Positions 1 through 14,221 of a stretch of DNA of 64,000 nt are shown here, in pieces. The notes under the pieces are model-generated. The model searched no databases and was not told the origin of the DNA. It was given only the letters and a program-made list of their open reading frames with translations. Origin of the DNA: Thamnaconus septentrionalis (taxonomy: Eukaryota > Chordata > Actinopteri > Tetraodontiformes > Monacanthidae); NCBI GenBank assembly GCA_009823395.1, contig CM020501.1, forward strand, positions 9,173,361-9,237,360, written 5' to 3'. Position 1 is the stretch's first letter. Each line of letters opens with the position of its first letter. Both the position numbers and the translations under genes were made by a program.

Positions 1-3000
1 AATTGTAAGGCATGAACCTGCATTGCATAAACAATTCAAGACAATGGAGATTGTCTGTTTTCTTTCAGTAGGATGCCTCTATCATGTCTAGGAAGTCCCC
101 AGGTTTGTGACAACACATTCGGCCAGGTGTTTGTTTCTCTCTACCATCATGTTTTAAAATCCCTTTTAAAAAAATGTGTGGAGGAATCAAGAACAGTGAC
201 ATCAAACTAAAAGAGTTTTGTGGATGGCCAAACAGAGGAGTACATATACTAGCAAATACTCATAGAAATATTTTCTTTTGAGTATACAATCACATACAAT
301 ACCTACTGTGGTCCTTGATGTAAAGATGTAAAAATGGGTATAATATGTTCAAAAACTGCACTCATGATGACTCACAATGCAGAATTGTGTCCTCGAAGTG
401 GAGTGTCTGTTGTGTTAAGTCTAGGTAACAACACAGAAACTACACCATGCTTGACTCATGATGACTGACTTTTGAGGGGCCTTCTCATCGCTGAATAGTT
501 CACAGAATTTTTTGTCTCCAATGGCGGGCCCCTCAACCTTTCACCCATCTAGCGTCACTAATATCCTGGGGGCTCAGAGTTTAACTGACTGCAACTCTTT
601 GGACACCTTCTAAACTGCAGCAGCATGGCCAGCACCAATACATCAGCAAGCTGAGAGAGAGAAAATCTCGGCCTTTCACATTACTCTTATCTGCTCTGGC
701 TCTCCTCGTTTTTATTGGTGTGATGTGACGGTGCCAGATGGCTCTGGATGTTAACTTTGGCCCGTTCCATCTTTGACCCATAAAGATGAAGGGCACTCCC
801 CTGCAATGTTTCCAATTTCTGAAGAGCAAAGCAATTTGTATGCGAAGCTTCTTTTCATGTGTCTTAAGACATTTATTGGGACAAGGGGAACGTCCTGAAG
901 GCCTCATCTCAACAATGCGTGATCTCACCACTCAGACATGAAGTTCAATCCCATGTGGTGTGGATCATCCTAAATATAGAATAGCTGGCCTGTCTTCTGC
1001 CAGGTAACTAGTGTTGTTGTTGTTGTTGTTTACTCTTCTATCCTCTTCTGTTGCTACATCAATTCATTCCACCTGCTACACTGGACCTTTCCAAAAATCA
1101 ATCCTAAAAAATAGAAGTTGGATTGCTGGAACATCAAGCACTAGTTCAACACTACCGTCGTCACACAGGGGAAAAGAATATTCCATGGAATCATTCAACA
1201 TGCATGGATCTGTTTCAGAATTTTAACTATAATTTATTTCATTTCATTATTTTTCAATTTGTGCGGCGCAAGATTGACAGAATCATCAAAAGAATAATCG
1301 GGTTTTATTTCTACTTACTCAACTATTACTTCATACTTTAGCACTTGTTAGGCCATTCTTACCATATTTGCATTAACAGACATTATTTTGCACTGTCTGC
1401 TGCTGCTGCGCTACCACCAGTGTACATACTCCTCCACCATGGCACCTTATGATATCTGTATTCCTTTCACTTAATTCATGGATCTGTGAGTCCTTTTTAC
1501 GTGTGCGAGATATGTGCGTATGTAAGCTACAGGATGTCTAAAATTTCCCCCTTAGATGAATATCTATCTATCTATCTATCCTTCCATCCATCCATCTATC
1601 TACTTCCTGCTACAGTTTTTATATAATATGCCTAATTACTAATAACCAATTGCTATCCTGATAACCAATATCCTAAATGCAATTTAAGTTTTGTTTGAAG
1701 TTGACTGCAGTTTTGATTTAAAGATTGCTTGCAAAGTTTGTTTGCAAATAATTGTTTGTTTGCTTATAGTACATACTATTTCCTAGTATAACAGTGCTAG
1801 CAACCTATGACAATGCTTTCTTTACCAGAAGTGCACTAGTTGCTTTCACACTGTTCCCAAGTCAGCAACCTTTCCTGTGTTTTGCTTCGTTGTGAATCGT
1901 ATCTGAGAACAACCGTGGCACCTTTTTCATGCTGCGTTCTTGACTCAAATGAGAGCTCAGCTTGCCAAAAGCCAAACGACTGGAAGAACAACGTTTGATT
2001 TAACAGAGCCGGAGTGCTGCTTCCAGCGACGCCGCCGGCGAGACAGCCTGGAGAAGAATTCACGCTCAGATGAAAGTGGAGAGATGAAAAGGGCTGTTGA
2101 CTCCGGTTTTACAAATAAGATCCACTTGCAGGCAGTGAAGGTATGACAACTATGACAACATAAACTGTTACTCTGCGTGTTTACCTCTCCGAGCATTCAA
2201 ATCCAACATGGACTCTGATCACTTCCAGACACTCGGTCACTCGCACGTCGATGGGCGCAAAAAGCCGGGAAGTTTACGTCCGACAAAATGTTCTGGTTGT
2301 GGATGAGTGACGCTGGAACATACAAGGCCGGTTGGACCTATTGAGATTAATCAGGTGACGGAATGGGATGAGACTCCAACGCTAGCAAGCGGCGTGAGGC
2401 AGAGCTGTGTGTGGGGTAGTGCTCTCGCGCAGCAGATGTTGGCCTTAGCGGAGGTCTGCCATTTGAGATGGGGGGGAGGGGAAGGTGGGGAAAAGATGGT
2501 GATTTACAATGACGATCCTAAAACAACGGAAAAATCCAAACACACTGAATCAAACTGAATTTAAACTATTATAGCTGGGTCGGCAGTGGGGGCAATGTCA
2601 CGCAGCTGAGTCATGAGCGTAATTTACAATTCCCTTTCTTTTAGTGGGCGTGCTGTGAACTAGCCTGCAACAGACCTACACTGGTCATGGTGGTTTTGAC
2701 AACACTTAAGTATGAGATTTAAGTGCTTTTTCGGAGTCCTCACGGGCACACTGACCCACTGCGGCCCCATGCTGGGCCAACGCAGATGTGATGCATATTG
2801 GTCACATTGTTTTACGGTCACTGTGTCAGTGCCAGAAGTTTTGGATGAAATTGAGAACGTGTCTGCCATTAATAAGGGAACCCACAACACATTGACAAAA
2901 CAATGGACATCAAATGGGGATCAGGGGGTGTCTTCTTTCTTGTCCATAAATGACAGTCAAAATATTTTTATATAACATGGCTCAAGGGTGTGAAAACTGA

Positions 3001-3980
3001 AGTATTTCAACATTTCGACTAAAACCGCAATGAAAAATGATCAGTGGTAAAGCCAAAACAGAAATGTTATCTTGAACCAGAAATTTGGAGGCAGTACCAG
3101 TTGGTTTCCCAATGTAATCCATGTAGCCTTGCAAAATGCCACTGTGCATCCACTACAGTATTTTTCACTGAACCTGCAAAGCTGGTTGGACAGGGCAGTC
3201 CTCCCATAAATGACGCTGTGTCAGTGTCAGGTGCACTGAGGATGTTTCACTTGGTTGAACCTAACAGCAGGATTTTCCTTCCTGCAAACACTGGCTGCAA
3301 AATCTGGAAAACCGTCTTTTCACGTGATTGCTGTTTTTCTTGCTTGTAACCAAGCGGAATTCCACACAGCAGCCAGTCAGACCAGCAAACATGCTTGCGA
3401 CGAGCACGTTTGATCCACTCACAAACAAGTCAAGGCTGACTCAAAGTGCACGTGCAAGGACCTAAAATACGGCTTTTAAATGATGGGTATGGCATCATTA
3501 TATGTATGAGACCCAATCCAGGCTTGGTTTGTGGTACTCATTTTCCTTCCATGAATCTGCAAGCAGGTTTTAATTATTCCACTTCACTTAAACTACAGAA
3601 TATGAGATTGTTGAAGTGAAAATTATAGCTTTTTATTTCAAAAACTTTTTTGAATGCTGGAGCAATGAAGTGTGTCTTATTTGCTGTTCAAGGAAAAGAG
3701 GGATTAAAAATTGCTTAAAGCCAGGATTGAACAAAGAGATGGTAATAAGTTTTACTTGTCGCAAAGCAATTGCCACAGTTAAACCACTGCAAAAAAAGGT
3801 CAAATTGTTTTTGATCTTTTCATGCAATACAGTAAAACCTATTGATGTGGGAGCTTTGTGGCATTAATAACAAACCTCTGGTACTTAGAATGATGTCTTC
3901 TACTGTAAATCCTAATTTACACTGCATACACAGTCCTGAAATAACCTAATCCTGGTAAAACATTAACTGAGCCCATCACA
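1..3980. other. Intergenic, no gene recognised
   Basis: No open reading frame here resembles a known protein, and none can be joined into one by plausible splice sites. The visible structure is minor: a short (TTG)n run near 1011-1030 and a CTAT/CCAT tetranucleotide tract near 1560-1602. The region lies 3' of papss1. In human the next gene on this side is DKK2, which is not seen in this window. Confidence 0.6.
1560..1602. repeat. CTAT/CCAT tetranucleotide microsatellite
   Basis: Tandem tatc units grade into ccat units and back to tatc. This is a simple-sequence tract in intergenic DNA. Confidence 0.8.
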
Positions 3981-4084
3981 TTGACTGACCAGCTCACCAA
4001 CTGTACTCAACATCAGGATGACCAAGGCCATTGCAGCTTTCAGACGTATAGTGTGGTCAAGGAGTCAGTGTGGTCAAGGAGTGC

Positions 4085-4690
4085 CATCAAGGAGGAGATT
4101 AAACTGAAGGTTTGTCAAGCTGCCATAATACTAAGGCTTCTGTATGGGCGTGAAACCCTGGTAGTCTGCCAGCATCATGCGAGAAAATGTAACCATCTCC
4201 ACCTGAGCTGTCAGAGGAACCAACGTGGATCAGTTCACAGGACAGAATTCCTGGCACTGAAATCATCAGCAGGGCCAATATTCCAAGTGTCCAGACCCTG
4301 CTCTGTAAGATCCAACTTCGATGGGCCGGTCCTGTGACCAAAATGGCCCGTGCAAGACTGCCAAAGATCGTTTTCTTTGTGAAATTGGCAAACAAGCACT
4401 CTACCAAAACAAGCACTGTGCCAAAAACTGCTACAGTGACACCGTGGAAGCATTGCTTGAGATTGACCTCAAACACTTGGAATATGAGGAACAATCCATC
4501 ATTGAGAACTGGAGAAGATCCCGTGCTATGTAGAAGAGGCAATGCCGCACCTGCATCTCAGGGCTTTACATCCTGTCTGACCTGTCCAGCTTGCTACAGA
4601 GCGTTCCAGGCTTGGACTGGTCTCCGCAGTTATCCACCAAAACCCACAAATTTGAGACGTGCCACTGGAAGGAGGTGGGCAGAATGTGTG
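4085..4690 (+). pseudogene. Eroded non-LTR retrotransposon (LINE), C-terminal reverse-transcriptase end
   Basis: Two overlapping reading frames carry, in order, the pieces expected at the 3' end of a LINE open reading frame. First is a stretch with the LLYGRETL motif (about 4091-4200). Next is the LRWAGPVTKM motif followed by RLPK and an F-rich segment (about 4312-4375). Last is a CPAC...GLRS segment resembling the terminal zinc-finger tail of such elements (about 4575-4640). The frame changes between the first and second pieces, and the second histidine of the finger is lost, so this is a dead copy. The LINE clade is not certain. No 5' part or target-site duplication was seen. Confidence 0.6.
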
Positions 4691-4984
4691 CCATAGAATG
4701 TACAATATAAATATTCCCATCGCAGTGCTAAACCTGGCTTTGGATTAAGGACTTCAAGCAGAGGCCGTGCAAAAGAATCTCAACCACCTAAAGTTAATCA
4801 TGTTTTCTAAGACACGTCAGCGTTCATAAATTTGGGAAACAGCGCTTGGGTGGCATGTTCACCGAGTGTATTGTTTTAGACCTCAAAGCTTTTCTGGACA
4901 GAACTTTCATCACCCCTGGTGCTAAGAGCAAAAGTTCTAGTGACTGGGATGTGAAGAGACACAACGATCACATGTCATCCCATC

Positions 4985-5160
4985 AATCCATACCTCAGGG
5001 CCACAGATTAGTCAATTAACCCAACATAAATCCCACACAAACATCAACTAGGACATGCAAACGCTGTGGCCCAGACAAGACTGTGAACTGAACTCAGGAC
5101 CTTTGTTTGAGATGACGCAAACTACTGAAGCACAGTGGTGCCTCACATCATTCCTTTAAG
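4985..5160 (+). repeat. Degenerate copy of a dispersed fish repeat
   Basis: The order of short blocks matches the better copy at 14,222-14,540: a 'cagggccac' block, a 'caattaaccc' block, 'gacatgcaaac', 'gaactcaggacctt' and a closing 'acagtggtgcc'. Identity is low and the left end is missing. Confidence 0.45.
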
Positions 5161-8100
5161 ACAAGCACAAATGTCATCTAGATTCTGTCATTGGTACCAA
5201 CTGGCATAAAACATATTTTCATGTTTGTACTTTCATGTATGCACTGCGTGAATTCAATCAACAAACTTATATGAGAATTTTGCTAAAATAATTGAAACAA
5301 TTCATCTGATGTGATATTTGACCTCCATCCAATTCCACTGCAATACAATAAAGCTTTTGTCTATAGCTGAATATAACACAAGACTGAACATTTCTTGGGG
5401 TTGTGATGGGGTGCTCTCGTAAATAGTGTGATATTTTTCTATTTGTTTACAGTCTGTATTGTATTACAGCTCATGTGTACATTCAGTTTGAACCCCGGCA
5501 GATGTCTGCCGGAGGTCCCTGGCCCCAGGTTAATGCAAGGTAATATTTAAATGTTGAGGTTGTGGCTGAAACGTTGCAGAAAGATCAACCTGAGCCTCAG
5601 GCCAACAGCTCCAACCACAGTCAAAGACTTTATCAGGCATAGAAAACAGAACAAACTCCAGGGGTGAAGTTCACCTTGGAGGGCAATGCATACTTTGTTC
5701 ATTTCTGGGCACGTCATTGCTTTCGACTTTGTTAAATGTTATGTTCAGAAACCACAGAGATTACTGGGGAAATGTAGCACTTTCCGGAATGAGCCTGACT
5801 CACACAGGTTCATACATGTAGTGAAGAGCATCAGCATCTTCAAAGGTGGGAAGCTCCTGTTTGAACAACTCTTTAATAATACCTATCATCAATATTTAAC
5901 AGAATGATAGTGATTTTAAATGTATTTTCAAAGCATGTTGAAAGTTCAATTTAAAACAGCAAAACCACCACTGCGGTCTTCAAGATGGCGACACATAAGA
6001 ACTAGTACACAAGAAAATATGGAAGAAGCCAACAATTCCCCACGGACCCACCATATTTCTGCGTGTCCTAACTGATGATGGAGGTAAAGGAAACATGTTT
6101 CCGTGTAGAATGCATGAAAAGTGGCCACAAAATGTTTCTGCTACCCATAATTCTTCCGATGAGATCAGACTGAATTAAAAACCTGATTTACTCATTTAGT
6201 CTAATTATTTATTTACAACATATATTAATAACTTTGAGCAATATCAAGAGTATTTATGTTAAGCGGCGGTGATCACTTACAGTTGCAGAAGACGGTCGGC
6301 ACACAAACCGCAATAATCATCCGCTGCTGGCATCTGGGCAGACCACATCCAAGCCTGGCCTCCCTGGGGACACACATTTGATACTGTAAGTGGGCACATA
6401 TTTCCTGCAGAGTCTCCCGACGACATTTGTGGCAAAGACCAGATTCCAAGTGTTTCACAACTCACTTCCAAGGCTGGAGCTGATTCTGCATTGATTGTCA
6501 CTCTTGTTTTCCACCTCGGTAAGAAAGTTCAGTGATGCTGACTTTGATTTATTGTCATTTGATAGTGAGGCACTGATTTCAACCTGGTCGCCTGCGCAGA
6601 CGCTGCAACGTCACTGCCAGTTGTAAACAATTTCAACTTTCAATTCTTGAGTAATGGACGGGATTGTTTTTTTTTCTTTAAACTCACAAGTGTAGACATG
6701 GCAATAAGATTTAAAAAAAAAAAAAAAAGAAGAAAAATAAAACTCACATGAAGGGCTCTCTTTCGCATTAACTCTTTCGCATTAACTTGGCAAATGTGAC
6801 AGAGCAAGAAGCATTGACACAACAAAGGAAGACAAAGGGAAATACAGACTATACATAGTCACACACTCACACAAGGTAATGGGTGACAGGTGGAGACAAC
6901 CAGCGAGGGAGAGGCTAATTAGACAAGTGTGCACACAGATGTGAAGTGAAGTCCAGACAGGAGGAAGAAGAAGTAAAACAGGAAGTGAAGCCAAAACGCT
7001 AAACACTGACCTGACACAAAACTTGAGCGATTTCAGTTGACATGAAATAGATTTAAAGAAAGAAAAAACTACTTAGCCCGCTCTTTTAATCACTGCCTTG
7101 TAGGACAAGTCAAATGTCTTCATGTCTTCAGATTGATTGTGAAAATCACTGCACCATCAAAACTTCTACTGCAGCCCCTTTTTCTCTCGATCTTCCTTCT
7201 TCCTCACTTTCCCTTCCGCCCATGGAAGAGCCATCAAAGGCGTTCGTGGTTCGAGATCAAATTTCCCATCATTACAATCATCTGACAACGCAGTGATTAA
7301 ACTGTAGTCAGCCATGAAATGGACGTTGTATTGGGGATTTACAGCAGCTTAAACCATCGGCAACAGATGTTGAACGCGTTTGACTGCAGAACTCCGCCAG
7401 CGGTTTGACTGCGAGGGGGCAAAACTGTTTGTAGTTTTTACTGTGATGAAGTTTCACCAAAATTTATTGTAACCCTTTGATGCAGAGGAAAACCAAACCC
7501 CTTCTTTTTCCAATCATCATTATATGTGATTGTGCTCTTTTACTATTACATTATGCAATCCAATTGGCCATTCAGTTACAACCACTGAAATTAGGAAAAA
7601 CAAGTCGCCTGAGCACCGTGTTCTACTGTACAGCTGAAGTGCCAGCGATCGGATCTCACCCAAACCCTCACCCTCTGTTGCACCTGCACTACCTGATCCC
7701 AACACACTGACAACTAACACTGATCCCGAGCATGTTACTGTAGTTGACCTTCCACAGAGGAAAGCGCTCCTCTATATCAAAGTCTAATATTGTTTTCATT
7801 CCATCTTAGCACAAAACTAGATTGCTGAAGATGACCAACTCATCTTTGAGTGAAAAAACAAAAAAACAAACATCTTACCGCCTCTTCAGGGTCAGGTCTC
7901 ACACCACAGGAGGTTTTCTGGTCATAAACATATCATTTTTGGAATGTGTGTCATCATATTTTTGGAGAACCGCACTGAGGCTCCACTGTGGCCTAATTCC
8001 CAGAGGGTTCAAAATGTTCCAGGAAGTGCAGCATGACAAGAATTCCAATTGGAATATCTCGCTGTGCATGCGAGCGGCCGGAATTCAACGTGTTTGTTTC

Positions 8101-8380
8101 CTGTTGAGGGAAGGAAACAAAAGGGCATCATTTTGTGTGTGAAGCAGATAAAAAGCAACGTGGCGAGCAGGGTGTTGTTGTGTTGCCCCCTACTATTCCA
8201 GCCGGTCCAGATTTCCGCTCCGTTATCCAGAGTCCATAAAGAACAGTCGCTTGACTTCCGGCTCCAGGTTCTACTTATCGATCTGTGCTTAAAGCCAAGG
8301 AAGTCAAAGCCAAGAGAGGGTGGATGCCAAGGAGGTTTGATCACAGTCGACACGTTGCACTCAGCACGTCCGTCCTTCAG

Positions 8381-8407
8381 TCACCCGTAGCTGTGCGCTA
8401 CGGGTGA
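8381..8407. repeat. Perfect 11-bp inverted repeat (hairpin)
   Basis: The arm TCACCCGTAGC (8381-8391) is followed by the loop TGTGC and the exact reverse complement of the arm (8397-8407). It could form a strong stem-loop in single-stranded DNA or RNA. No function can be assigned. Confidence 0.7.
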
Positions 8408-8575
8408 GCGCTGAGCACTGAACACAGCACTGAGAAAGCATCAAGAGTTCATGTGTTTGGACTTCTCATCGCCCCACCAACGCTCTCCTGATGGCTGCAG
8501 GACTCTGCACGAGCTCCAGCACACGCATTAGCTTCTCCCGTTGCACGCATTGTTTCCAGAGTGCGGACAAGGCCC

Positions 8576-8589
8576 GGAGTAATTACTCC
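8576..8589. promoter_or_regulatory. Perfect palindrome with a TAATTA core
   Basis: The 14-bp sequence GGAGTAATTACTCC is its own reverse complement and centres on TAATTA, a typical site for homeodomain dimers. Any binding is inferred. Confidence 0.3.
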
Positions 8590-11500
8590 AATTCACGATC
8601 AAAGCCCGGACAGCGTCCAAGACAAATACAACTGTGGCACCGGATAGCGGCACGTCTGATGATACGAAGGGAACTTGAGATTGCATGAGTGCGCCGTGCC
8701 AGGGAGGGGCTGAAACCGCATTACCACACTTCTTTTTTTTTTTCTCTCTCTTTTTTTTCTCTTTTGCGCAGACAAAAACAGTTGGAAGTCAATCACAGGC
8801 GCTCATTATGTCTCCGGGTCGACCTCATGAACTCGGAGTGAACTGCGGGATGTGATTTATGATTCGGAGAACACGATCCGGGGGTCAACAACATGGAAAT
8901 TGTGTACGGGCGCAGCAGCACGTCTTGCTGATCAGCGCTGGGAGACGTTTAGCAGAGAGAGCACGTTTGACAAAGCAGCTCGGCCAGCAATAATTCCAGA
9001 AATTGAAGAATTTATGACGGATTCACTTTTTGGTTTTTTTTGTTCTGCTGCTTCCCTGTCACACTGTAATTACACCGGGATGAATGCTGATTAGGATATA
9101 ACAGTCCAACAGAGATTTTGTTAGTTTTATTTCTATTATTATAAGCATACATCTGTCTCTTGGATGGACACTTCTGCTTAAAAAAAAACTCCACTTCTCC
9201 TTTGTGATTAAAACACTGCTCTTGAAATCTGAAATGTGGAATCTTGCCGATGTGCAGATCACGTGAGACATTTTTTATGCAATAAAAACATGAAAGCTCA
9301 CCGTCCCAGAATGCACTTTGCTGCTGGTAGGATCGGACTTTCAGGGCCTCTGCTGTGTCAGATTGTGTTTTGCGTCCGTGGGGACCGAGCCAAGGTCGTT
9401 GTAATGTGATGTCACCGGAGCTGCTCCAGGTATTGCAGAGTCAAGTTTCTATGTAGGAGACCACCAACTGAGTCTTCAAGTCACGTGAATCATTTGCCGC
9501 AGTCGGCACCTCACACCTGAAACTCCAACTGTTGCACTTTTAACCACAACACTCTTTATCTGTTGGTTAAATAGCGGCCAGGCAAACCAGACTGCGTGAA
9601 ATTAAATCCAATAAGGTTTATTGAATCAAAATTGCAGCACAGAATCTGTAAAGTGTTGACCTGTGATTTTTTTTTCTCCCAAAATCGAGTTAATCCAATC
9701 ATTTCCTGTGTTGTAGGAGTCTTTTTTAAAAACCCAAACTACAATGAATAAAGTTTTAAGTTCCACCGCAGAGATAAGAGAACAAACAAGACACTCCTCC
9801 CGTTTGCAGACACGATGCTCACGCTCACGCTGATTAGTTTATTCCAGTTTCTCCTATTGAGCCTTTCCAGAGATTATCAGCCCACCCAACGCTACGAAAT
9901 TTTGCCCATGGGAAAAACAGGAAGGCAATAACAGGAACAGAATGCGTTCATGCTGTGTCCGCAGGCAAATTCATCTTATTTACAGTTTATTATGACGTGC
10001 TCAGAGGAGCTGGTGCACAGGCATGAAAGAGCACCGGCCTCAGCCAAATACCGGTGCAAAAGGAAGGGGAGGGATGAAAAAAAAACAAAAAGTCACAGCA
10101 CACGCCGCAGCAAAACGTGTGCCTGCACCTGTGAACACTGTCCCACTTTCTGAACTGGTAAACACATTCTGCAAATGGGCACCAGATGCCGACGCGAACT
10201 GTTGGTCTGGGTCTGTGGTGGAGGATGTTTGAACAACACCAGGCGTCGGATGCAGCTCGGTGGCGGCGGCGGCAGCTCCCTCACGTTGCATCCACTCTCC
10301 TCTACGTCAGCGTCGCAAACAGCTGTGCCCGAAATCTTATTTTTCTCTCCCAAAATAAGGTCATTATTTTCGGTCGGCCTCCACCCACATGAATCAGGCT
10401 GAACAGTTCGCCCCAACATTGTAATTAAAACGTATTTATTTTGCGCGTGCTATTTGCCCGTAACGCAATGTGACAAGTGGAGTGTTTTGACGCCGCAGAC
10501 GAGCGGAAGAGCCGCTGCATCCTTTTTCCTGCTCTGATATGAGGCTCGGCTCTCTGTCGTAATGGAATGCAGACTGACTCAGCGTCGCCGGTCTGCACGG
10601 CCCAGGCCGTCGCCAGTTTGTTTGTCCGTCCCTTCTGTCTGTCGTCCAATATGACCGACCCATTGCGGAAAATGCCCGAAGCTACTGCCTTCCAATCCCT
10701 TTAAAAGTCTCCCCAAACATGAAGACAGCTAATTGGAATTTGGACACGGATCAACAAGTTCATTATGTTCTCATAAACAGGATTCCTCACACAGGCTGTT
10801 GTCATGAAGTCATGGGACTGTGTGGTAAGTATGACCAGTCTATGAATTCTACTTCAAATGTTTAATACATTAGAAATCCACATGGATGAATGTTCACTTA
10901 ACTTTAACATCATAACATCTGATAAGAGCACTTTGAGTTGAATTTTTCTGCAATTTTTCCAAAAGTGTATTTATCTTGAGATGCTGCAGCCTCTGCCGTT
11001 CTCACACCTTCTTTCAACAAGTTTCACAAACACGTATCTGGCAAATCTCAAGCTTTGCTTGCAGGGTTTAACCCCAACAGGCCAACATGTGACTCTGCCA
11101 CTTTGGACTCAAATAAGAAATAATAATAATAATAATACATGAATCACAATTTGTTTGGAGTCGAAGAAAGTCCTTGAAGCCGACACTGTGATCTAATAGG
11201 TAAGGCTTTTTATTTTATTTTTTTTACGATGTTCTCACCTTTCACCGAGTTTCACTCAACAGGAAAAAAATATTTATGTGTAGGAGAAACACACCGTCCA
11301 TTTTCAGCCCTGCGTGGTCCATAAATGACAAACTTTCAAATAGTATTTGGTAAAACGTGCTAAATAATACTTGTTGGAGGCTCTCGCAAAGGTTAAGTTC
11401 AATTAATGTCAATGCGCAAAAACCACCCACAAAGAAACAGAGATACTCCAAGAAGCCATCTAATAAAGTCTGATCCAGTGTTTGTTAAAAGTTAAACAAC

Positions 11501-13794
11501 CTGTCTGTGTGATATGAAGCAGAGCACATGAAATGACAGCCTGTGATCCAGTCAAGGTACAAAACCTCGAATCCCTCCGCGATGATACATTTGGAACACA
11601 GGTTTATGTCTGCAAACGCAGGAACAGAATAGACTGTATTTAGAACTTTCTCTAGTCCGACTCTTTATCCATAGTGATTTAGAACACAATCACGCTGGAC
11701 CGAGATCACCTTGCAGGCTTCCACCTGCTCAGCAGGAGCCCCAACCTTTCACTTAGGCACCAATTCACTTGACCAATGGCTGTGCAGACTGAAGGTTAAA
11801 GGTCAAAGCAATGACCTTACAAACTGTCATGAGAAATAAAGCTTTCAAGAACTACTCGTAAAGGGGTAAAAACAGCCTCCATCCAAACAAATATATTTAA
11901 TAGCCCTTCCTATCATGTTTTAGTAAGGCAGTTATAAATTATGTGAACATGTATGTAGGGCATTTCCTAATGAAACAGATCGTGCAAATTTGGTTGAAGT
12001 CCTTAATCTGCTGCACATTTATCTCACATATCCATGTAGACAAGAGACCACCAACCAAAACCTCTAATTGTGCGAACTTCTGGATTTCACACTGAAGTGG
12101 GCCCCTCACATTTTCTCCCTGCCGATCCGGCCAGGTAGTCACAGTCTGCTGGCGTCAGGGGCAACATTAAACACGCACAACAGCACCGTGACAAGCGGCG
12201 AGCCACCCACTGCTAAACTAAATCCTCGCCAAGGACTTTTGGGAGGAAAGCAAAGACACACAGAAGTTTTCCACAGAGAAAACGCCCCAGTTCTGTTCTG
12301 TGTCCTCCTTTGGAGTAAAAACACCACCCAGTTCTGATAAAAACCACTCCGCTGGGCTCGCAGTCGCTCCGTGTAGGTCTTCTGCGTCCTCTTCTCTGGT
12401 TTTTCAGTAGCAGCCTGGAGGTTCTGCTTCCAGGGTGCATCACAAGGTCGTGTGCACCCTACGGCTGACTCGTGCCAATGCGCCCTCCGACTTAGCTGAC
12501 TGGCCCTGTGCTGCGGTCTCGCAGAAGGTCCTGCAGGCTGACAGTCAACCTTCTGGGTCTTTACACTTTATCTGTTGTACATTAAAGGCGCCTGGAATTC
12601 CTGTTTTCTGTGGTCCTCCATAAGGACGGGAAACAAATGCTTTCTTTTGATGTTCCTGGGCCTCCATCATTTGATGCATGAGCTCGTTCCCCCCCATTTT
12701 TTTTTTTTTTTTTACAAAAGGACTCTCTGCAGGTCATGCTCCAGAAGCTGTTTTGCTTCATCCTGATATGCAGACAAGAGATTCATGCTTATTGTTCACT
12801 GACAGAATGCTTCTCTATATTCACGTTAATGTTGAGATGAGCATTATTACATAATTCTATGGCATAATGATGAAAATTTAAATCAATATAACAGGTTTTT
12901 ATTGATGCCTTTTAAACACTTTTTTTTTTTTTTTTTTTTACATTTCTAATGGAGCAATGTGTCTCATATTCCCAGTGTGTTAGAGGATGAATCTGTCCAT
13001 TAACAGCAGTATGTTTGCCATATGTCAGAGATTGTTTTTTCCCGCACATGGGCTTTTTACTGGAGCCAGTGATCCAATGTGACACAAGTTTTTCCACTGA
13101 GTGTCCAGCCACTAAATCACCGTGCCGATGAGCACCCACGCCGCCCTGCGCACACCTCAGGACCTCAGACAGTTTCTGTTGAATTTCGATCATGTGCCAT
13201 GTCACTGAATTGCGCTTTGCGAAATAAATCCTGTTTTATCATGACTGGCTTTGAGGGAAACTGAAACCAGATGGAAGGAAATTGGAGATAAATGCAGCTG
13301 GTCTCCAGTGAGGGGAGATTCCTCTAATGGAATGGGAGAGACAGTGCCGATGTCAATACATGTACAACCCAACATGTATGTCGAGTATTTTAGGTTTACT
13401 GGGCTGCTTAAGGGTCATACTTCTCCAGCAATACTTAATCAGACATACTTTACTTAAGTTGAATAATTAAAACAGAATCACTATTAGGCAAAGTGTAGAG
13501 TCCCCAGGATATGTATATGATAACTATTGTCATGAGTCTTTAAAGTGGAACTTATATTCATTTTAAGGCAGCTACTGTGTATGGTCGACTTCCCTTGGAA
13601 TTTCAGTCATAAGTGGTATGATAACTGCAACATTTAATAAAAGGAAACGTTTAGTTTACCTCAGGATTGTAAACAGGTTGGATAGTTTATTTTTGTATAA
13701 TTGAAAAACCACAGTAAGGTACCATATAGAATCCCAGATGATTCCATTTTGAATTTCAAAAAAAAAATTCTTTCATTATCACACCACACTCAGC

Positions 13795-13990
13795 GTCTGC
13801 CCCTGCCATCTTCAGGCAGAGGCAGGGTTTCACCCTGTGACAGAGCACCAGTTCATCATAGGGCCACTGTGAAAGACAACCATTCACACTCGCACTCACT
13901 ACGACAATTTAGAGTCCCCAGTTCACCTCACCTGTATGTTTTTGGCCTGTTGGGGGGAAGCCGGAGAACCACTTCACCACCGTGTCACCA
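13795..13990 (+). repeat. Partial copy of a dispersed fish repeat
   Basis: This shares blocks with the copy at 14,222-14,540: 'cagggtttcaccctgtgac', 'agggccac', 'caatttagagtccccagtt', 'tgtatgtttttggcc' and 'gccggagaacc'. The 5' end and the tail are missing. Elements of this kind are very common in teleost genomes. I do not assign a class with certainty. Confidence 0.6.
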
Positions 13991-14221
13991 TAAATCCCTG
14001 TATCTGTGACCATATTTCAAAACTCATGTATAATGTAGTTTTGTTTTGTTTTTTCTGCATGTTTTTAACTGTAAAACATGCACTCCTAGCACTCCTAGCA
14101 CTCATATATTTACCAATTTATCTTGAAGGAAATGTGACAGTTGAGGGTCCTGACAATATGCCTCCAATTGATAATGTGCTCTGGCTACTCGGCCAACGGG
14201 ATATCCCACACTATAGCAGCA

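Larger units (their letters stand above)
5160..13790. other. Intergenic, no gene recognised
   Basis: There are no supported genes. Short open frames on both strands overlap one another and match nothing I know. Poly(A) and poly(T) runs lie near 6711-6728, 12,697-12,713 and 12,921-12,939. A perfect hairpin (8381-8407) and a homeodomain-type palindrome (8576-8589) are listed separately. Confidence 0.55.

Noticed and set aside
581..931. Minus-strand open frame of 116 codons
   Set aside because: No resemblance to a known protein, no splice partners and no promoter features; treated as chance.
4099..4542. Minus-strand open frame of 147 codons
   Set aside because: It is antisense to the LINE remnant and matches nothing.
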